From the NCBI GenBank assembly GCA_028280485.1, contig JANQLS010000041.1, forward strand, positions 1-64,000: a DNA stretch of 64,000 nucleotides, given 5' to 3'. The position numbers and the translations under genes were made by a program. The stretch's first letter is position 1. Each line of letters opens with the position of its first letter. Source of the stretch: Planctomycetota bacterium (GTDB lineage Bacteria > Planctomycetota > UBA8108 > JACQVS01). The notes beneath the pieces are model-generated. The model was not told where the DNA came from. It saw only the letters and a list, made by a program, of their open reading frames with translations, and did not search any database. Below are positions 8,194-17,243 of the stretch, piece after piece.

Positions 8194-9339
8194 ATGAGTG
8201 ACCTGATACTGAGAGATAAAGCTCGAAAAAGTGTTCGTCGCGGGTTCTTCGCCTGGGTTTGTTCGTGGTTTCGAGCCGATGATCCATCCTCAGAAGCCGA
8301 ATCTCAGTCGGATGCTTCTGATCATCAGGTGGGTGGGCAACGCCAGTCCGATCCTGATAATAGGGATTTGAAGGTTGTGACTCTCACTGAAGATCGTTTG
8401 GAAGAAATCGTCTCCAACGCCCTCACACGTCAATCGATCGAATTAGAGCAAAAGTTCAGCCAACAGCTGCAGACTCATGTGGTGGCACTGAACGAAACCG
8501 TTACTGGTCAAGTTCAAGATCTGAGTGATCGGTTCGAAAGCCAATCTCGTCGAATTAAGAGCGGAATGGAAGCCGTCCTCAATAATCTCAATCAATTCCG
8601 ATTTCAGTTTGAAAGTAAGTTTTCTTCCTTGGAGCGTCACGAAGCTTCGGTCGATCAGTCATTACGATTCATGGATGAATCTTCCCGGCGACTCGAAGAA
8701 CTCTGTCGCGAACAGCTCGAAGATTTGCAAGACCAAGCCCAGTGGAGCCGAGAAGCGGTTGAATCTTTGCGGCAAAGTTCACGTGATCGAGTGAAGGAAC
8801 TCCGAAATCGCCACAAGGTCGAGGTGGGAGCACTCAAAGATTTTGCTACGCGTCAACAGGACGATTTGCGAAAGGTAAAGCGGTCGTTTGCTGAACGCTT
8901 ACGAGGCACTTCTCGCCAGTTAGAACGCATGGCAGATCGAAACGATGAACTCACCGAAGTCAATAAAGAGATTCATGAGGCCGAGCAGTCTCAGAGTATT
9001 TGGTATCGATTTATCCTCGGTCCCTTAAAGAAACGAAAGCAGATGCGTCAGGCTTATCACCGCGTCGACGAGCTTGCGCGTCATATGAATCAAGAAAAAG
9101 AAGATCTTCATGAGCTGAGGCGTAGCTTGCATCGGCTCGCGGTTGAAGTTCTCGATTATTCTGAGCAGCAAAAGATGCTTCCGGTTAGCCTCCCGGCTTC
9201 CCCGATCCCAGAGATTTTAAACATTCGAGAAACTCGGTCTGACCCACGAACAGATTTAAAACCAGAGGTCGACGAGAAAGACATAACCAGAACTCCTCGA
9301 TTCGACATCAACAGTAAGGTGCTCAAGGTAAAAAGCTAA
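8194..9339 (+). CDS. cytoplasmic coiled-coil protein, unknown function
   Basis: A 381-residue protein with no recognised catalytic domain. The N-terminal 60 residues contain a basic patch with aromatic residues (GFFAWVCSWF), which could be a short amphipathic membrane-binding helix. Residues about 65-330 are a long heptad-rich coiled coil, rich in Glu, Arg, Gln and Leu. A short break (SIWYRFILGPLKKR) lies near residues 269-282. The C-terminal 50 residues are polar and probably disordered. It could be a structural or scaffold protein. A tandem palindrome lies right upstream and a strong terminator downstream, so it is its own transcription unit. Confidence 0.75.
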   Translation: MSDLILRDKARKSVRRGFFAWVCSWFRADDPSSEAESQSDASDHQVGGQRQSDPDNRDLKVVTLTEDRLEEIVSNALTRQSIELEQKFSQQLQTHVVALNETVTGQVQDLSDRFESQSRRIKSGMEAVLNNLNQFRFQFESKFSSLERHEASVDQSLRFMDESSRRLEELCREQLEDLQDQAQWSREAVESLRQSSRDRVKELRNRHKVEVGALKDFATRQQDDLRKVKRSFAERLRGTSRQLERMADRNDELTEVNKEIHEAEQSQSIWYRFILGPLKKRKQMRQAYHRVDELARHMNQEKEDLHELRRSLHRLAVEVLDYSEQQKMLPVSLPASPIPEILNIRETRSDPRTDLKPEVDEKDITRTPRFDINSKVLKVKS

Positions 9340-9407
9340 ACGATCAATAAAAATCGAACTGTTACTTAAATCGCAATAAAGCCCAACATTGCACTCCTTT
9401 CCTTCGA

Positions 9408-9453
9408 AACACGACACTTCCCAGCCTAACGGGAGGTGTCGTGTTGTTTTTTT
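9408..9453 (+). terminator. rho-independent terminator
   Basis: A 10-base stem AACACGACAC / GTGTCGTGTT with an inner TCCC/GGGA stem is followed by a run of seven T. It follows the coiled-coil gene by about 70 bases. Confidence 0.85.
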
Positions 9454-9568
9454 AGGTCGAGCGTAGAATGGGGCCTGAGTTGGTGTTTAAAATAAGTCTT
9501 TGAGTTGTTAAGGGCAGTTCTTCGTCTTTAAAAACCAAGCTTTAGAATCATTGTCTTTTCTCGATCTC

Positions 9569-10057
9569 ATGAAGATAAAAAATCTAATTATCGCCTCCAA
9601 GGATTCTATTTTTGATCAAGCTTTCAGTGAGCGAACCATCGTGGCAGAGTTTAAAAGCGAGGAAGAGGAAGAAAAATATGCCATGAAGGATAACGATCTG
9701 ATTGAAGAGATGGAAAAAGTGCAAATGGAACTCTTTCAGATCGAAAAGAATGCCTATGATCCCTGTTTGAATTGGGATTGGTGGCCGAATCACACACGTT
9801 ACGTGGAAGTGAGTTTAGATAAGTACACTCAAGAGTATTTAGATGCCTTGCAGGCTTTATTAAAAGGAAAGTACAAGAAATGGCGCATCCAAATGATTGT
9901 CTACGGTGACCATATGGATGGTAAGTCGATGATCGGTTCCCTTTCAATCGATCACGATACAGTGTTGATTGATCGAGCGCTCTATGGGTTTAGCGTGTGG
10001 CGAGGAATCCAGTTGGGGAACCGGAAAAAGGCGGTTTGGTTGGAGGAGGAGGAATAG
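9569..10057 (+). CDS. small acidic protein, unknown function
   Basis: A protein of about 162 residues that I do not recognise. It has an acidic run (KSEEEEEKYA), a tryptophan-rich WDWWPNHTRY block near the middle and an acidic C-terminus (VWLEEEE). The frame also opens at a TTG six codons earlier (9551); I prefer the ATG at 9569, although neither has a clear ribosome site. Size and composition resemble small immunity-like or accessory proteins, but nothing in the sequence proves that. An inverted pair of palindromes follows directly. Confidence 0.6.
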   Translation: MKIKNLIIASKDSIFDQAFSERTIVAEFKSEEEEEKYAMKDNDLIEEMEKVQMELFQIEKNAYDPCLNWDWWPNHTRYVEVSLDKYTQEYLDALQALLKGKYKKWRIQMIVYGDHMDGKSMIGSLSIDHDTVLIDRALYGFSVWRGIQLGNRKKAVWLEEEE

Positions 10058-10068
10058 CAATCATAAAC

Positions 10069-10143
10069 TTAACTAGCCCGAAGCGCTAGCGAGGGGCCAA
10101 CACTATTAAGGCGGGACCCCTCGCTAGCGCTTCGGGCTAGTTG
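10069..10143. repeat. inverted pair of CTAGCCCGAAGCGCTAGCGAGG repeats (family A)
   Basis: Two copies of a unit starting AACTAGCCCG and ending GCGAGGGG face each other about 20 bases apart, so the whole stretch can fold into one long hairpin. Similar pairs are at 13132-13205, 19901-19977 and 36080-36138. Single units are at about 22805-22832 and 23011-23040, and a sequence variant is at 41337-41470 and 59665-59744. Confidence 0.85.
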
Positions 10144-10229
10144 AGTTCGTATTGCTATCAAGTTGGAATCTATCTTTTGAGAAATAGCTAGTGACTCACA
10201 ATCTCTCTGTGAGACGTTTTAACCTTTTC

Positions 10230-10586
10230 TCAAGCCTGCAAATGAACATGCTCAACCTCAACCACATGCCCCTTTTTCTGTAACTGCTTAGAAATTTCTT
10301 CGGCAAAAACAACGCTTCGATGGATGCCACTTTTACAACCAATGGAAATCGTCAGTTCATCTGCTTCTTTGAGAAGCTTCATGATTCTCTGAAGACAATT
10401 ACTGAGAACCTTTTGATTGGCGTCAGATCCCAAAACCGTTTTCTTAACAATGGAATCTAAGCCGATGGCTCCCTTTGGAAGATGATCGTGAGGATTACGA
10501 ATACGATTTCTCAAATCAATTCGAAGGTCACCTTCGGGGTAAGGCTCTCCGTATTTGAAGCCAAATGATTTGATTAATATTTGCAT
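10230..10586 (-). CDS. stand-alone RapZ C-terminal domain protein
   Basis: A 118-residue protein that matches only the C-terminal domain of the RNase adapter RapZ. Features are IKSFGFKYGEP at the start, DLRNRIRNPH near residues 24-33, and SIGCKSGIHRSVVFAEEI near 81-98, equivalent to the GCTGGQHRSV loop of RapZ. In enterobacteria this domain binds the small RNA GlmZ and senses glucosamine-6-phosphate. The kinase-like N-terminal domain is absent here. The start codon lies 2 bases after the stop of the adjacent HEAT paralogue on the same strand, so it could be cotranscribed with the paralogue cluster. Function as a single domain is unknown. Confidence 0.82.
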   Translation of the reverse strand: MQILIKSFGFKYGEPYPEGDLRIDLRNRIRNPHDHLPKGAIGLDSIVKKTVLGSDANQKVLSNCLQRIMKLLKEADELTISIGCKSGIHRSVVFAEEISKQLQKKGHVVEVEHVHLQA

Positions 10587-10587
10587 A

Positions 10588-11166
10588 CTAAAACGTAATC
10601 ATCTGCTGGGCGGGACGTTCCTCTGTCCCTTCTTTAATTTGAAATTTCTTGGGGCTCTCCCAGGCCATGATAATTCTTCCATAGGCCTCTTTTAAAGTAT
10701 TCATTCTTATGACTAACTCTGAATCTAAGCGTGCGTTTCCTGTCTTCTTAGGGGGAGCTTTAAAATAGTCTGATTGTGCCTGTTTAAGAATTTCTGTGCC
10801 TTCAGTCCCCATAGAATGAAGTGCAAATAAAAGGGGATGTAAATTCACGTAATTACTGGGGGGAACTTCTTTTGGTGGTCCTCCAAAGTAACAAATTGTC
10901 ATTATTGAGAAGCTCTCGATAAAGAGGGTCTCTTGTTGATCTTCTTCAACCATCTGGCCGAAAGTCTCAACGATTGAAGGAATGGCCCGTAAGCACTTCA
11001 CTTCGGCTAAGTATCTAGCGGCTTCGATTCTCTTGGTTTCATCTTCAAGTTGATAAATATAGTAAGCTTCTACAATTCGATCCCGTTTTGAATATAAAAC
11101 TATCCCCGTTAAGGCAACAGCAAATCCTAAGACGCTGAAGGTGATTTTTTTAGATAGTGTTTTCAT
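10588..11166 (-). CDS. membrane-anchored single-HEAT paralogue 1
   Basis: A 192-residue member of the nine-copy local family. Order of parts: short basic N-terminus (MKTLSKKIT), one membrane helix at about residues 9-26, then a helical pair TKRIEAARYLAEVKCLRAIP that matches a HEAT (PBS-lyase type) repeat, a central block LHPLLFALHSMGTEGTEIL, and a C-terminal half ending in an EGTEERP block in place of the usual EGPEKM. The soluble part is probably periplasmic with the N-terminus inside. It is the last paralogue of the minus-strand group and is followed after one base by the RapZ-domain gene. Confidence 0.75.
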   Translation of the reverse strand: MKTLSKKITFSVLGFAVALTGIVLYSKRDRIVEAYYIYQLEDETKRIEAARYLAEVKCLRAIPSIVETFGQMVEEDQQETLFIESFSIMTICYFGGPPKEVPPSNYVNLHPLLFALHSMGTEGTEILKQAQSDYFKAPPKKTGNARLDSELVIRMNTLKEAYGRIIMAWESPKKFQIKEGTEERPAQQMITF

Positions 11167-11249
11167 GTCAGGGTGATTCCAAAAAGATCGTTAGATTCAA
11201 TTCACTATACTATCTCTGCTTAGGGGTGAGCCCAAATGAATACCTTGAA

Positions 11250-11834
11250 TTATCGAATCAATACCGGATGCTTCGTCATTTCAGGACCTTCAAGCAGTTG
11301 AAGGTCCGCGTTTTCCCAAGCTCCAAGGATGATATCGATTGCACGTAGTAGACGAAATTCTTTCGCTTTAATAGATCCTCCAGGGAAGTTCTCAGTCCTT
11401 TTAACTGGGCTTCCTTTTACCTTAGGTTGGTCCCAGTTTTCATTCCTGTAATTCAATAGTTTTTCAGTTCCTTCAGCTCTCATTGAATAGATTGAATAAA
11501 GCATAGGGTGAACCTGGGTAAAAGCTAAGGGCTCAGAATCCATGAAGTTAAATCCTAAGCGAGTCGCGGTGATCCCATTTTGAGAAATAAACATCTCATT
11601 TTGGGAGTCCTCTTTCAGCATGAGCCTAAATTCATCAAGAATATCAGGAATGGATCGATAGCATTTCATATCTGAAAGCTTTCTAGCAGCTTCTAACTCT
11701 CGATCTTTCTCACTGAGTTGGGATATCCAATACAGCTCGACGAAGTATTGCCTCTTTAAAAAGAGAGTTCCGCCTATCAGAATTACGGCTATTCCAAGAA
11801 GTGTAAGAGTAAATCTTTTCGATGATTGATTCAT
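11250..11834 (-). CDS. membrane-anchored single-HEAT paralogue 2
   Basis: A 194-residue family member. The anchor helix covers roughly residues 10-26, the YWISQL motif follows, then ELEAARKLSDMKCYRSIPDI as the HEAT-like pair. The central block reads VHPMLYSIYSMRAEGTEKL, with Arg in a position that is Gly in most relatives. The C-terminal motif is EGPEM. Its stop lies 83 bases before the start of paralogue 1, and its start lies 17 bases after the stop of paralogue 3. Confidence 0.75.
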   Translation of the reverse strand: MNQSSKRFTLTLLGIAVILIGGTLFLKRQYFVELYWISQLSEKDRELEAARKLSDMKCYRSIPDILDEFRLMLKEDSQNEMFISQNGITATRLGFNFMDSEPLAFTQVHPMLYSIYSMRAEGTEKLLNYRNENWDQPKVKGSPVKRTENFPGGSIKAKEFRLLRAIDIILGAWENADLQLLEGPEMTKHPVLIR

Positions 11835-11851
11835 AAGTTCTTAGGCTGGGC

Positions 11852-12430
11852 TCAGCGAAACGGTTCTCGTTTTTTTCTCTTTTTCCAATTCTCAGGCCCT
11901 TCGGCTACTTTGTACCTGTTTTCGTTCTTCCAGACTTCAGTCATGTGAACCATCGCTTGAATTAGGGAGGCAAGCCTATTAGCCGCGGATGTGTTTTTTT
12001 GTGACTGCAATTTAGCGATTTCATCTTTCATGTACCCCTTGATCATTTCTTTTAAGTAAAGTTCACCTTCTGAGCCCATGGTGTAAATTGCGTAGAGCAT
12101 TGGGTGGAGATGGAGTTCGATCGGGACGCCTTTACTTTCAGGAGAGAAGGAGTATAAGGTGTTAGCATCTATATACCGATGGATATAAATTTTCTTCGCC
12201 TCATCCTCAATTAGTATTTCGGCAAATTCTTGAACGATGACAGGGATCGCTCTGTGAGTTTTTAATTCTGCCAGTTTCTTCGTCGCGGTTATTCGTTTTT
12301 CTGGATTATCAACTTGAGATATCCAATAAATTTCAAGGAGGGACATCCAGTTTAAAAAAACCACAATGGTGACTAGGGTAACGGTAACGGTTAAGCAAGC
12401 AATGGTGAAGTTCCGTGGTTTCTTCTTCAT
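11852..12430 (-). CDS. membrane-anchored single-HEAT paralogue 3
   Basis: About 192 residues from the start at 12430 (MKKKPRNFTIA), which aligns with the N-termini of the other copies; a start seven codons further upstream at 12451 would add an unconserved leader. The HEAT-like segment is KRITATKKLAELKTHRAIPVI; the cysteine found in most relatives is Thr here. The central block is LHPMLYAIYTMGSEGELYL. The tail is basic after EGPENW. It sits 17 bases before paralogue 2 and 55 bases after paralogue 4. Confidence 0.75.
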   Translation of the reverse strand: MKKKPRNFTIACLTVTVTLVTIVVFLNWMSLLEIYWISQVDNPEKRITATKKLAELKTHRAIPVIVQEFAEILIEDEAKKIYIHRYIDANTLYSFSPESKGVPIELHLHPMLYAIYTMGSEGELYLKEMIKGYMKDEIAKLQSQKNTSAANRLASLIQAMVHMTEVWKNENRYKVAEGPENWKKRKKREPFR

Positions 12431-12485
12431 GGTGATAAATAGAATACCCAATCAATTGAAGATCAATAAGAAGCTTTCTTATTAT

Positions 12486-13073
12486 TTACAGCCTTTCCAT
12501 CAATTGCATTTGAACTTTCTCTGAGCCTTCAGCGATTTTAGTGCCTTTGTTTTCCCAAGCATCAAGAATGCTTGTAACAGCTTGGTAAAGTGTGACCTCT
12601 TTTGGATCTTTAGAAGAAAATTTAGGTGGAGTTTCATCAACCTGATCTCCAGCTTCAATATCTACAATCTGCCACTTCTCTTTTCTAAACTGCTTTAAAG
12701 TTTCTAGGCCTCCCTCTCCCATCAAATACACAGAATAAAGAATGGGATGGAGTTGAATGTTTGCTCTTCCCCGGCTTTCCCATGGGACTAAACCTGTATC
12801 TACCTTCATCAATCCGTGGATAATGATAAGGAGTTCCCCTTTTTTATCTTCTATTACCATCTCTTCGAAGGCCTCAATTATTTTGGGGATTGCTCGGTAA
12901 CATTTGAGGTCAGCTAATTTCCTGGAAGCTTCTAAGCACTGATCTTTGTTTTGAAGTTTGGAGATCCAATAGCTTTCGATGAAGTATCGGCTATTCAAGA
13001 AAAGAAGGATTGCGGTAATCGCTACCGCGAAGGTCAAAGCGATTAGGGTGATTTTCCGGGACCGATTATTCAT
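12486..13073 (-). CDS. membrane-anchored single-HEAT paralogue 4
   Basis: About 195 residues from the start at 13073 (MNNRSRKITLI). The frame opens 19 codons earlier at 13130, but that extension has no counterpart in the other copies and runs up against a family A repeat. Parts: anchor helix at residues 8-25, YWISKL, HEAT-like CLEASRKLADLKCYRAIPKI, central LHPILYSVYLMGEGGLETL, C-terminal EGSEKV. It is the first of four minus-strand copies. A GACTAC box, as found before other members, lies about 20 bases upstream of the start. Confidence 0.75.
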   Translation of the reverse strand: MNNRSRKITLIALTFAVAITAILLFLNSRYFIESYWISKLQNKDQCLEASRKLADLKCYRAIPKIIEAFEEMVIEDKKGELLIIIHGLMKVDTGLVPWESRGRANIQLHPILYSVYLMGEGGLETLKQFRKEKWQIVDIEAGDQVDETPPKFSSKDPKEVTLYQAVTSILDAWENKGTKIAEGSEKVQMQLMERL

Positions 13074-13587
13074 GATTTTTAACTGTTGTAGTCGTCCTAG
13101 TCCGATGCTATGAATTCTAAAAGCTTTCAACTTAACTAGCCCGAAGCGCTAGCGAGGGGCCAGGGCTTTCATTCCGGCCCCTCGCTTGCGCTTCGGGCTA
13201 ATTAAGGCCGCATTTTTACTAGATTGGAATCCGGCTCTAACTAAGCTTGAGAAAAATTTACAACCTCTCCGTGGGGCGCGATTCGTAGCTCTTCGCTTTG
13301 ATGAAGGAATATGTCTAACTTCAAATAGACATTCTCTAATAATTTAAGGGGAGTTAATTCATTAAAGTACTTGGTGGTGCCTCGGTCGAGATTAATTTGA
13401 GCTTTAGATCACCTTGCCGTCGACAGGAGGCGCCACGCAGAGCGTGACGACTACTTTAGAGACGCTTCTAAAGCCTGTTTGTTAGCTTAAATCTATATAT
13501 TTTGAGTGCAATATTCGAGTTTTGCTTCTTATACTTAATTATTGATTTTTAACTACTTACTAATCCATTTACTGCAAAACCGTCATC
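13074..13587. repeat. divergent intergenic region with family A pair and a GTAG palindrome
   Basis: This gap separates the minus-strand HEAT copies from the plus-strand PSD1 operon. It contains an inverted family A pair at 13132-13205 and, on the minus strand, a GTAG-headed palindrome at 13429-13454 (stem CGTCACGC/GCGTGGCG). The stretch 13460-13587 is AT-rich and likely carries the PSD1 promoter, but I cannot point to definite boxes. Confidence 0.65.
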
Positions 13588-15816
13588 ATGATTTGCCATA
13601 AAGTCAACGCGGCAATTCTCATCTTAACTTTGATCTTCATTAGCGACCCCAACTTGAAAGGGAATTCGCCGAGGAAGATATCGTATTTGAATGATGTTCA
13701 GCCGGTGTTGGCTAAGGCTGGGTGTAATTTAGGAGTGTGTCACGGGAATAAAAACGGTAAAGGCGGGTTCAAATTATCTCTTCGAGGTCAGGATCCTCAA
13801 AAGGATTACCAGAGTTTAACCAGCGATCTCTTCAGCCGGCGAATCGATTTCACTTCACCCCAAAAGAGTTTGATCTTGTTAAAAGCTACCGGGCAGGTGA
13901 GTCATGAGGGCGGATTGAGATTTTCCTCTAAGAGTCATCTCTACCAAACTCTTCATCGCTGGATTGAGGAAGGTGCTGCTCAAGATTCAGTTGAAGTTCC
14001 CAAATTGGAATCCCTCCACCTTGAGACTCAAGAACGAGTCGTCATGGACCCCGAGAAAGAATTTCAAATCAAAGCGGTAGCCAGTTTTAGTGACGGCACT
14101 GTTCGAGATGTTTCGTCGCTTGCTGTTTATGAGCCCTCAAAAGAAATTGTTGATATCACTCAAGGCGGTAAGGTTATTCGTGAAGACTTTGGTGAAGTGA
14201 CAGTGCTCGTGAGGTTTCTTAATTTACAAAAGCCCATTCGCCTCGCATTCATTCCTAGTCGTAATAAAGTAGAGATTTCAAAAAAGAACACGGATTCGTT
14301 TATTGATCAAGAAATCGATAGCAAGCTCAACAAGTTGCGACTCCAACCCAGTGGTTTGTGTGATGAGCGTACTTTTGTCCGAAGACTTTATTTAGATCTG
14401 GTTGGGGTATACCCCACTCAAGCAGAAGCTCAGGCGTTTTTTGATGATAAGGATCCCCATAAGCGAGAAAAGTTAATTGATGCCTTAATCGATCGCGAAG
14501 CCTTCGCCGATCATTGGGCGCTCAAATGGTCTGACTTACTTCGCAATGAAGAGAAAGTTCTCGATAGAAAAGGGGTGCAGGCTTTTCATTCATGGATTCG
14601 AGAGTCCATTCACAATGATCGCCCTCTCAATGAGTTTTCAAAAGAGATTTTAAGTGCCACTGGAAGTACGTATCTGAATCCGCCCACAAATTTTTATCGA
14701 GCCAATCGATCGACGGTTCAGCGGGCTGAATCGACGGCTCAGGTTTTCTTAGGAATACGTCTTCAATGTGCTAAGTGTCACAACCATCCCTTCGATCGTT
14801 GGACGCAGGATGACTATTACAGTTGGGCTTCACTGTTTTCTCGAGTGAACTATAAGGTTTTACAAAATCGAAGACGCGACGGTAACGATAAGCACGAATT
14901 TCGAGGTGAACAAATCGTTTACCGGGGATTGAAGGGAGAGATCAAAGACCCCCGAACTTCGAAAATAGCTTTGCCCAGAGTGCTCGGAGGGAAAGCTCAA
15001 GTAGAGTCCCAAAATCGAATTCAGGCTGTTGCCGACTGGATTGCATCTAAAGACAATCCCTTCTTCAGTAAAGTTCAGGCGAATCGAATTTGGTTCCAAA
15101 TGATGGGTAAGGGCTTAGTCGATCCCATCGATGATTTTAGAAGTACAAATCCCGCTTCCCATCCTGTGTTACTTGAGAAACTCACCCAGCGATTCAAGGA
15201 GGGTAATTTTCGAATTAAGCCTTTGGTGAAATTAATTGCCATGTCGAAAGCTTACCAAAGGGGGTTGTCCTCAGGCAAAACGAGTGAAGAAGAACTCGTC
15301 AATTACGCCCGTTATTCCCCTCGCCGATTAAGCGCTGAAGCTTTGGCTGATAGCTTGTTCCAAGTGCTGAGAACTTCAGTTCCATTTAATGGTTATCCCA
15401 AAGGCACTCGTGCTTCTCACATCTCTGGAGTAAGCGCCATCCGCGCTCGTTATATGCGACCTAGTTCTGGGGATAAGTTCTTGAAGATCTTTGGTAAGCC
15501 TGAGCGCTTACTAACTTGTGAGTGTGAGCGTTCCGATGAAACAACCTTAGCTCAAGCCTTTCAAATGATTTCAGGTCCGATGATGGATGAGTTACTTCGG
15601 AATGAAGACAACATTCTTTCCCTTAAACTCAAAGCGAAGCTGAGTCCTGAGCAGATTATAACTGACCTTTATTTGGAAGCATTGAACCGATCGCCTCGCC
15701 GGGCTGAGTTGAGCGCTTCGTTAGGGCTACTAAATGAATCCAAAAACATTCGTGAAGGATTAGAAGACATCGCCTGGAGCCTTTTGAACTCAAAAGAGTT
15801 CTTACTTCGGCTATAA
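13588..15816 (+). CDS. PSD1-type protein with cytochrome motif, DUF1549 and DUF1553
   Basis: A 742-residue exported protein of the large planctomycete paralogue set. A signal peptide (residues 1-26) is followed by YLNDVQPVLAKAGCNLGVCHG, a CxxxCHG-type heme or cysteine motif near residues 48-54. A bacterial Ig-like segment follows at about 150-225. DUF1549 (IDQEIDSKLNKLRL to about 430) contains RRLYLDLVGVYPT and CAKCHNHPFDRWTQDDYY with a CxxCH motif. DUF1553 (about 465-735) contains NPFFSKVQANRIW and PRRLSAEALAD. The biochemical activity of this family is unproven. It is usually paired with a DUF1501 protein, as here, where the partner starts 20 bases downstream. Confidence 0.88.
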   Translation: MICHKVNAAILILTLIFISDPNLKGNSPRKISYLNDVQPVLAKAGCNLGVCHGNKNGKGGFKLSLRGQDPQKDYQSLTSDLFSRRIDFTSPQKSLILLKATGQVSHEGGLRFSSKSHLYQTLHRWIEEGAAQDSVEVPKLESLHLETQERVVMDPEKEFQIKAVASFSDGTVRDVSSLAVYEPSKEIVDITQGGKVIREDFGEVTVLVRFLNLQKPIRLAFIPSRNKVEISKKNTDSFIDQEIDSKLNKLRLQPSGLCDERTFVRRLYLDLVGVYPTQAEAQAFFDDKDPHKREKLIDALIDREAFADHWALKWSDLLRNEEKVLDRKGVQAFHSWIRESIHNDRPLNEFSKEILSATGSTYLNPPTNFYRANRSTVQRAESTAQVFLGIRLQCAKCHNHPFDRWTQDDYYSWASLFSRVNYKVLQNRRRDGNDKHEFRGEQIVYRGLKGEIKDPRTSKIALPRVLGGKAQVESQNRIQAVADWIASKDNPFFSKVQANRIWFQMMGKGLVDPIDDFRSTNPASHPVLLEKLTQRFKEGNFRIKPLVKLIAMSKAYQRGLSSGKTSEEELVNYARYSPRRLSAEALADSLFQVLRTSVPFNGYPKGTRASHISGVSAIRARYMRPSSGDKFLKIFGKPERLLTCECERSDETTLAQAFQMISGPMMDELLRNEDNILSLKLKAKLSPEQIITDLYLEALNRSPRRAELSASLGLLNESKNIREGLEDIAWSLLNSKEFLLRL

Positions 15817-15836
15817 GAGTTTTAGATAGTTCTGAA

Positions 15837-17243
15837 ATGAAAAATATAAAATCGATTCGAACACAGCCTCATGCCTTTGTGAACGATCCTAACTGGTCGC
15901 GAAGAGATATTCTTCGAGTCGGGGGATTAGGATTGCTGGGGCTAAATTTGCCCGGATTATTACGAGGGGAAGTTGAAGCTAAGAAAATCGCACCGAAGGC
16001 GAAATCGATTATCTTCTTATATCAATTCGGGGGTCCCAGTCATTTAGACACGTTTGATATGAAGCCGAATGCCCCGAGTGAAATTCGAAGCCCTCACGGG
16101 CATATCAAAACGAATGTTCCGGGTTTAGTCATCAATGAACGATTGCCAAAGATGGCAAAAGTTATGGATAAGGTGTGTTTGATTCGAAGTGTTCACCACG
16201 AGATGAAAAACCACAATCCGGCTTCGTACTACGCATTGACGGGACACTCTCCTCCTACAGATGACATTCGACTTCGAGATTCGATCGATCTCTTTCCGGC
16301 TTACGGGTCCGTTGTGGATCATTTGAAGCCTACTGGAGAAGGGATTCCCACGTTTGTTTCTTATCCTCACAATATGAGGGACGGTTCCGTCACTCCGGGC
16401 CAAAGAGCTAGCTTTCTCGGTAAAAAGCACGATCCTCTCTTCATTTCGGAAGATCCTAACAGCCCTAATTTTAAATTACCCGAATTGAGCTTACCGAGTG
16501 GATTAACATTAGATCGATTAAAGAAACGACGAGCGCTTCAAAAGATAATCGATCAACAATCGAAAATCCTCGAAAGCCAGTCGGCTCAAGGTTTAGACGA
16601 GTATTACAAAAAAGCACTCACCATGTTGAGTAGTGCCAAAATTCGTGAAGCCTTTAATCTGAGTAAAGAAAGTGAAAAGATTCGTGATAAGTTTGGAAGA
16701 CATACTTACGGTCAAGGGCTGCTTCTGTCACGAAGGCTGGTTGAAGCCGGTGTAAGATTCGTGAGTGTTTATTTTTCAAGATCTATAGGTGGGCAGAGTA
16801 CCACTCGGGGTGGTTGGGATACCCACGGATTTAATAACACTAGAATGTATCCGATCATTGAAAAGCGCCATCTTCCCATCACCGATGATACGCTTCCCGT
16901 ATTTCTTAATGATCTCGATGAGCGGGGCTTACTCGATACTACGCTAGTGGTCTGGTTGGGTGAGTTTGGAAGAACTCCCCGGATCAATAGCAATAAGAGT
17001 CGTGACCACTGGCCACAATGCTATACGGTTCTTTTAGCTGGTGGAGGAGTGAAGCGTGGTTATATCCATGGTGCCTCTGACAGTACTGGTTCTTATCCCG
17101 ATAAGGATCCAGTCCGTCCTGAAGATATTTCAGCAACGATGTTTCATTTATTAGGAATCGATCCCGGAATTGAAGTTTACGACGCTCAAGACCGTCCATT
17201 ACAGATCGCTCCGGGAAAAGTCATAGAGGATATTCTTCTATGA
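15837..17243 (+). CDS. DUF1501 family Tat-exported protein
   Basis: A 468-residue DUF1501 protein (alkaline phosphatase/sulfatase-like fold). A twin-arginine signal (SRRDILRVGGLGLLGLNL) lies near residues 20-37. Family blocks are IIFLYQFGGPSHLDTFD near 58-74, LPKMAKVMDKVCLIRSVHHE, NHNPASYYALTGH and, near the C-terminus, DTTLVVWLGEFGRTPRIN with RDHWPQCYTVLLAGGGVKRG. These carry the His and Asp residues typical of metal sites in the phosphatase superfamily. Enzyme activity has not been established for the family. It overlaps the next gene by 4 bases (ATGA), so the three genes from 13588 form an operon. Confidence 0.9.
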   Translation: MKNIKSIRTQPHAFVNDPNWSRRDILRVGGLGLLGLNLPGLLRGEVEAKKIAPKAKSIIFLYQFGGPSHLDTFDMKPNAPSEIRSPHGHIKTNVPGLVINERLPKMAKVMDKVCLIRSVHHEMKNHNPASYYALTGHSPPTDDIRLRDSIDLFPAYGSVVDHLKPTGEGIPTFVSYPHNMRDGSVTPGQRASFLGKKHDPLFISEDPNSPNFKLPELSLPSGLTLDRLKKRRALQKIIDQQSKILESQSAQGLDEYYKKALTMLSSAKIREAFNLSKESEKIRDKFGRHTYGQGLLLSRRLVEAGVRFVSVYFSRSIGGQSTTRGGWDTHGFNNTRMYPIIEKRHLPITDDTLPVFLNDLDERGLLDTTLVVWLGEFGRTPRINSNKSRDHWPQCYTVLLAGGGVKRGYIHGASDSTGSYPDKDPVRPEDISATMFHLLGIDPGIEVYDAQDRPLQIAPGKVIEDILL

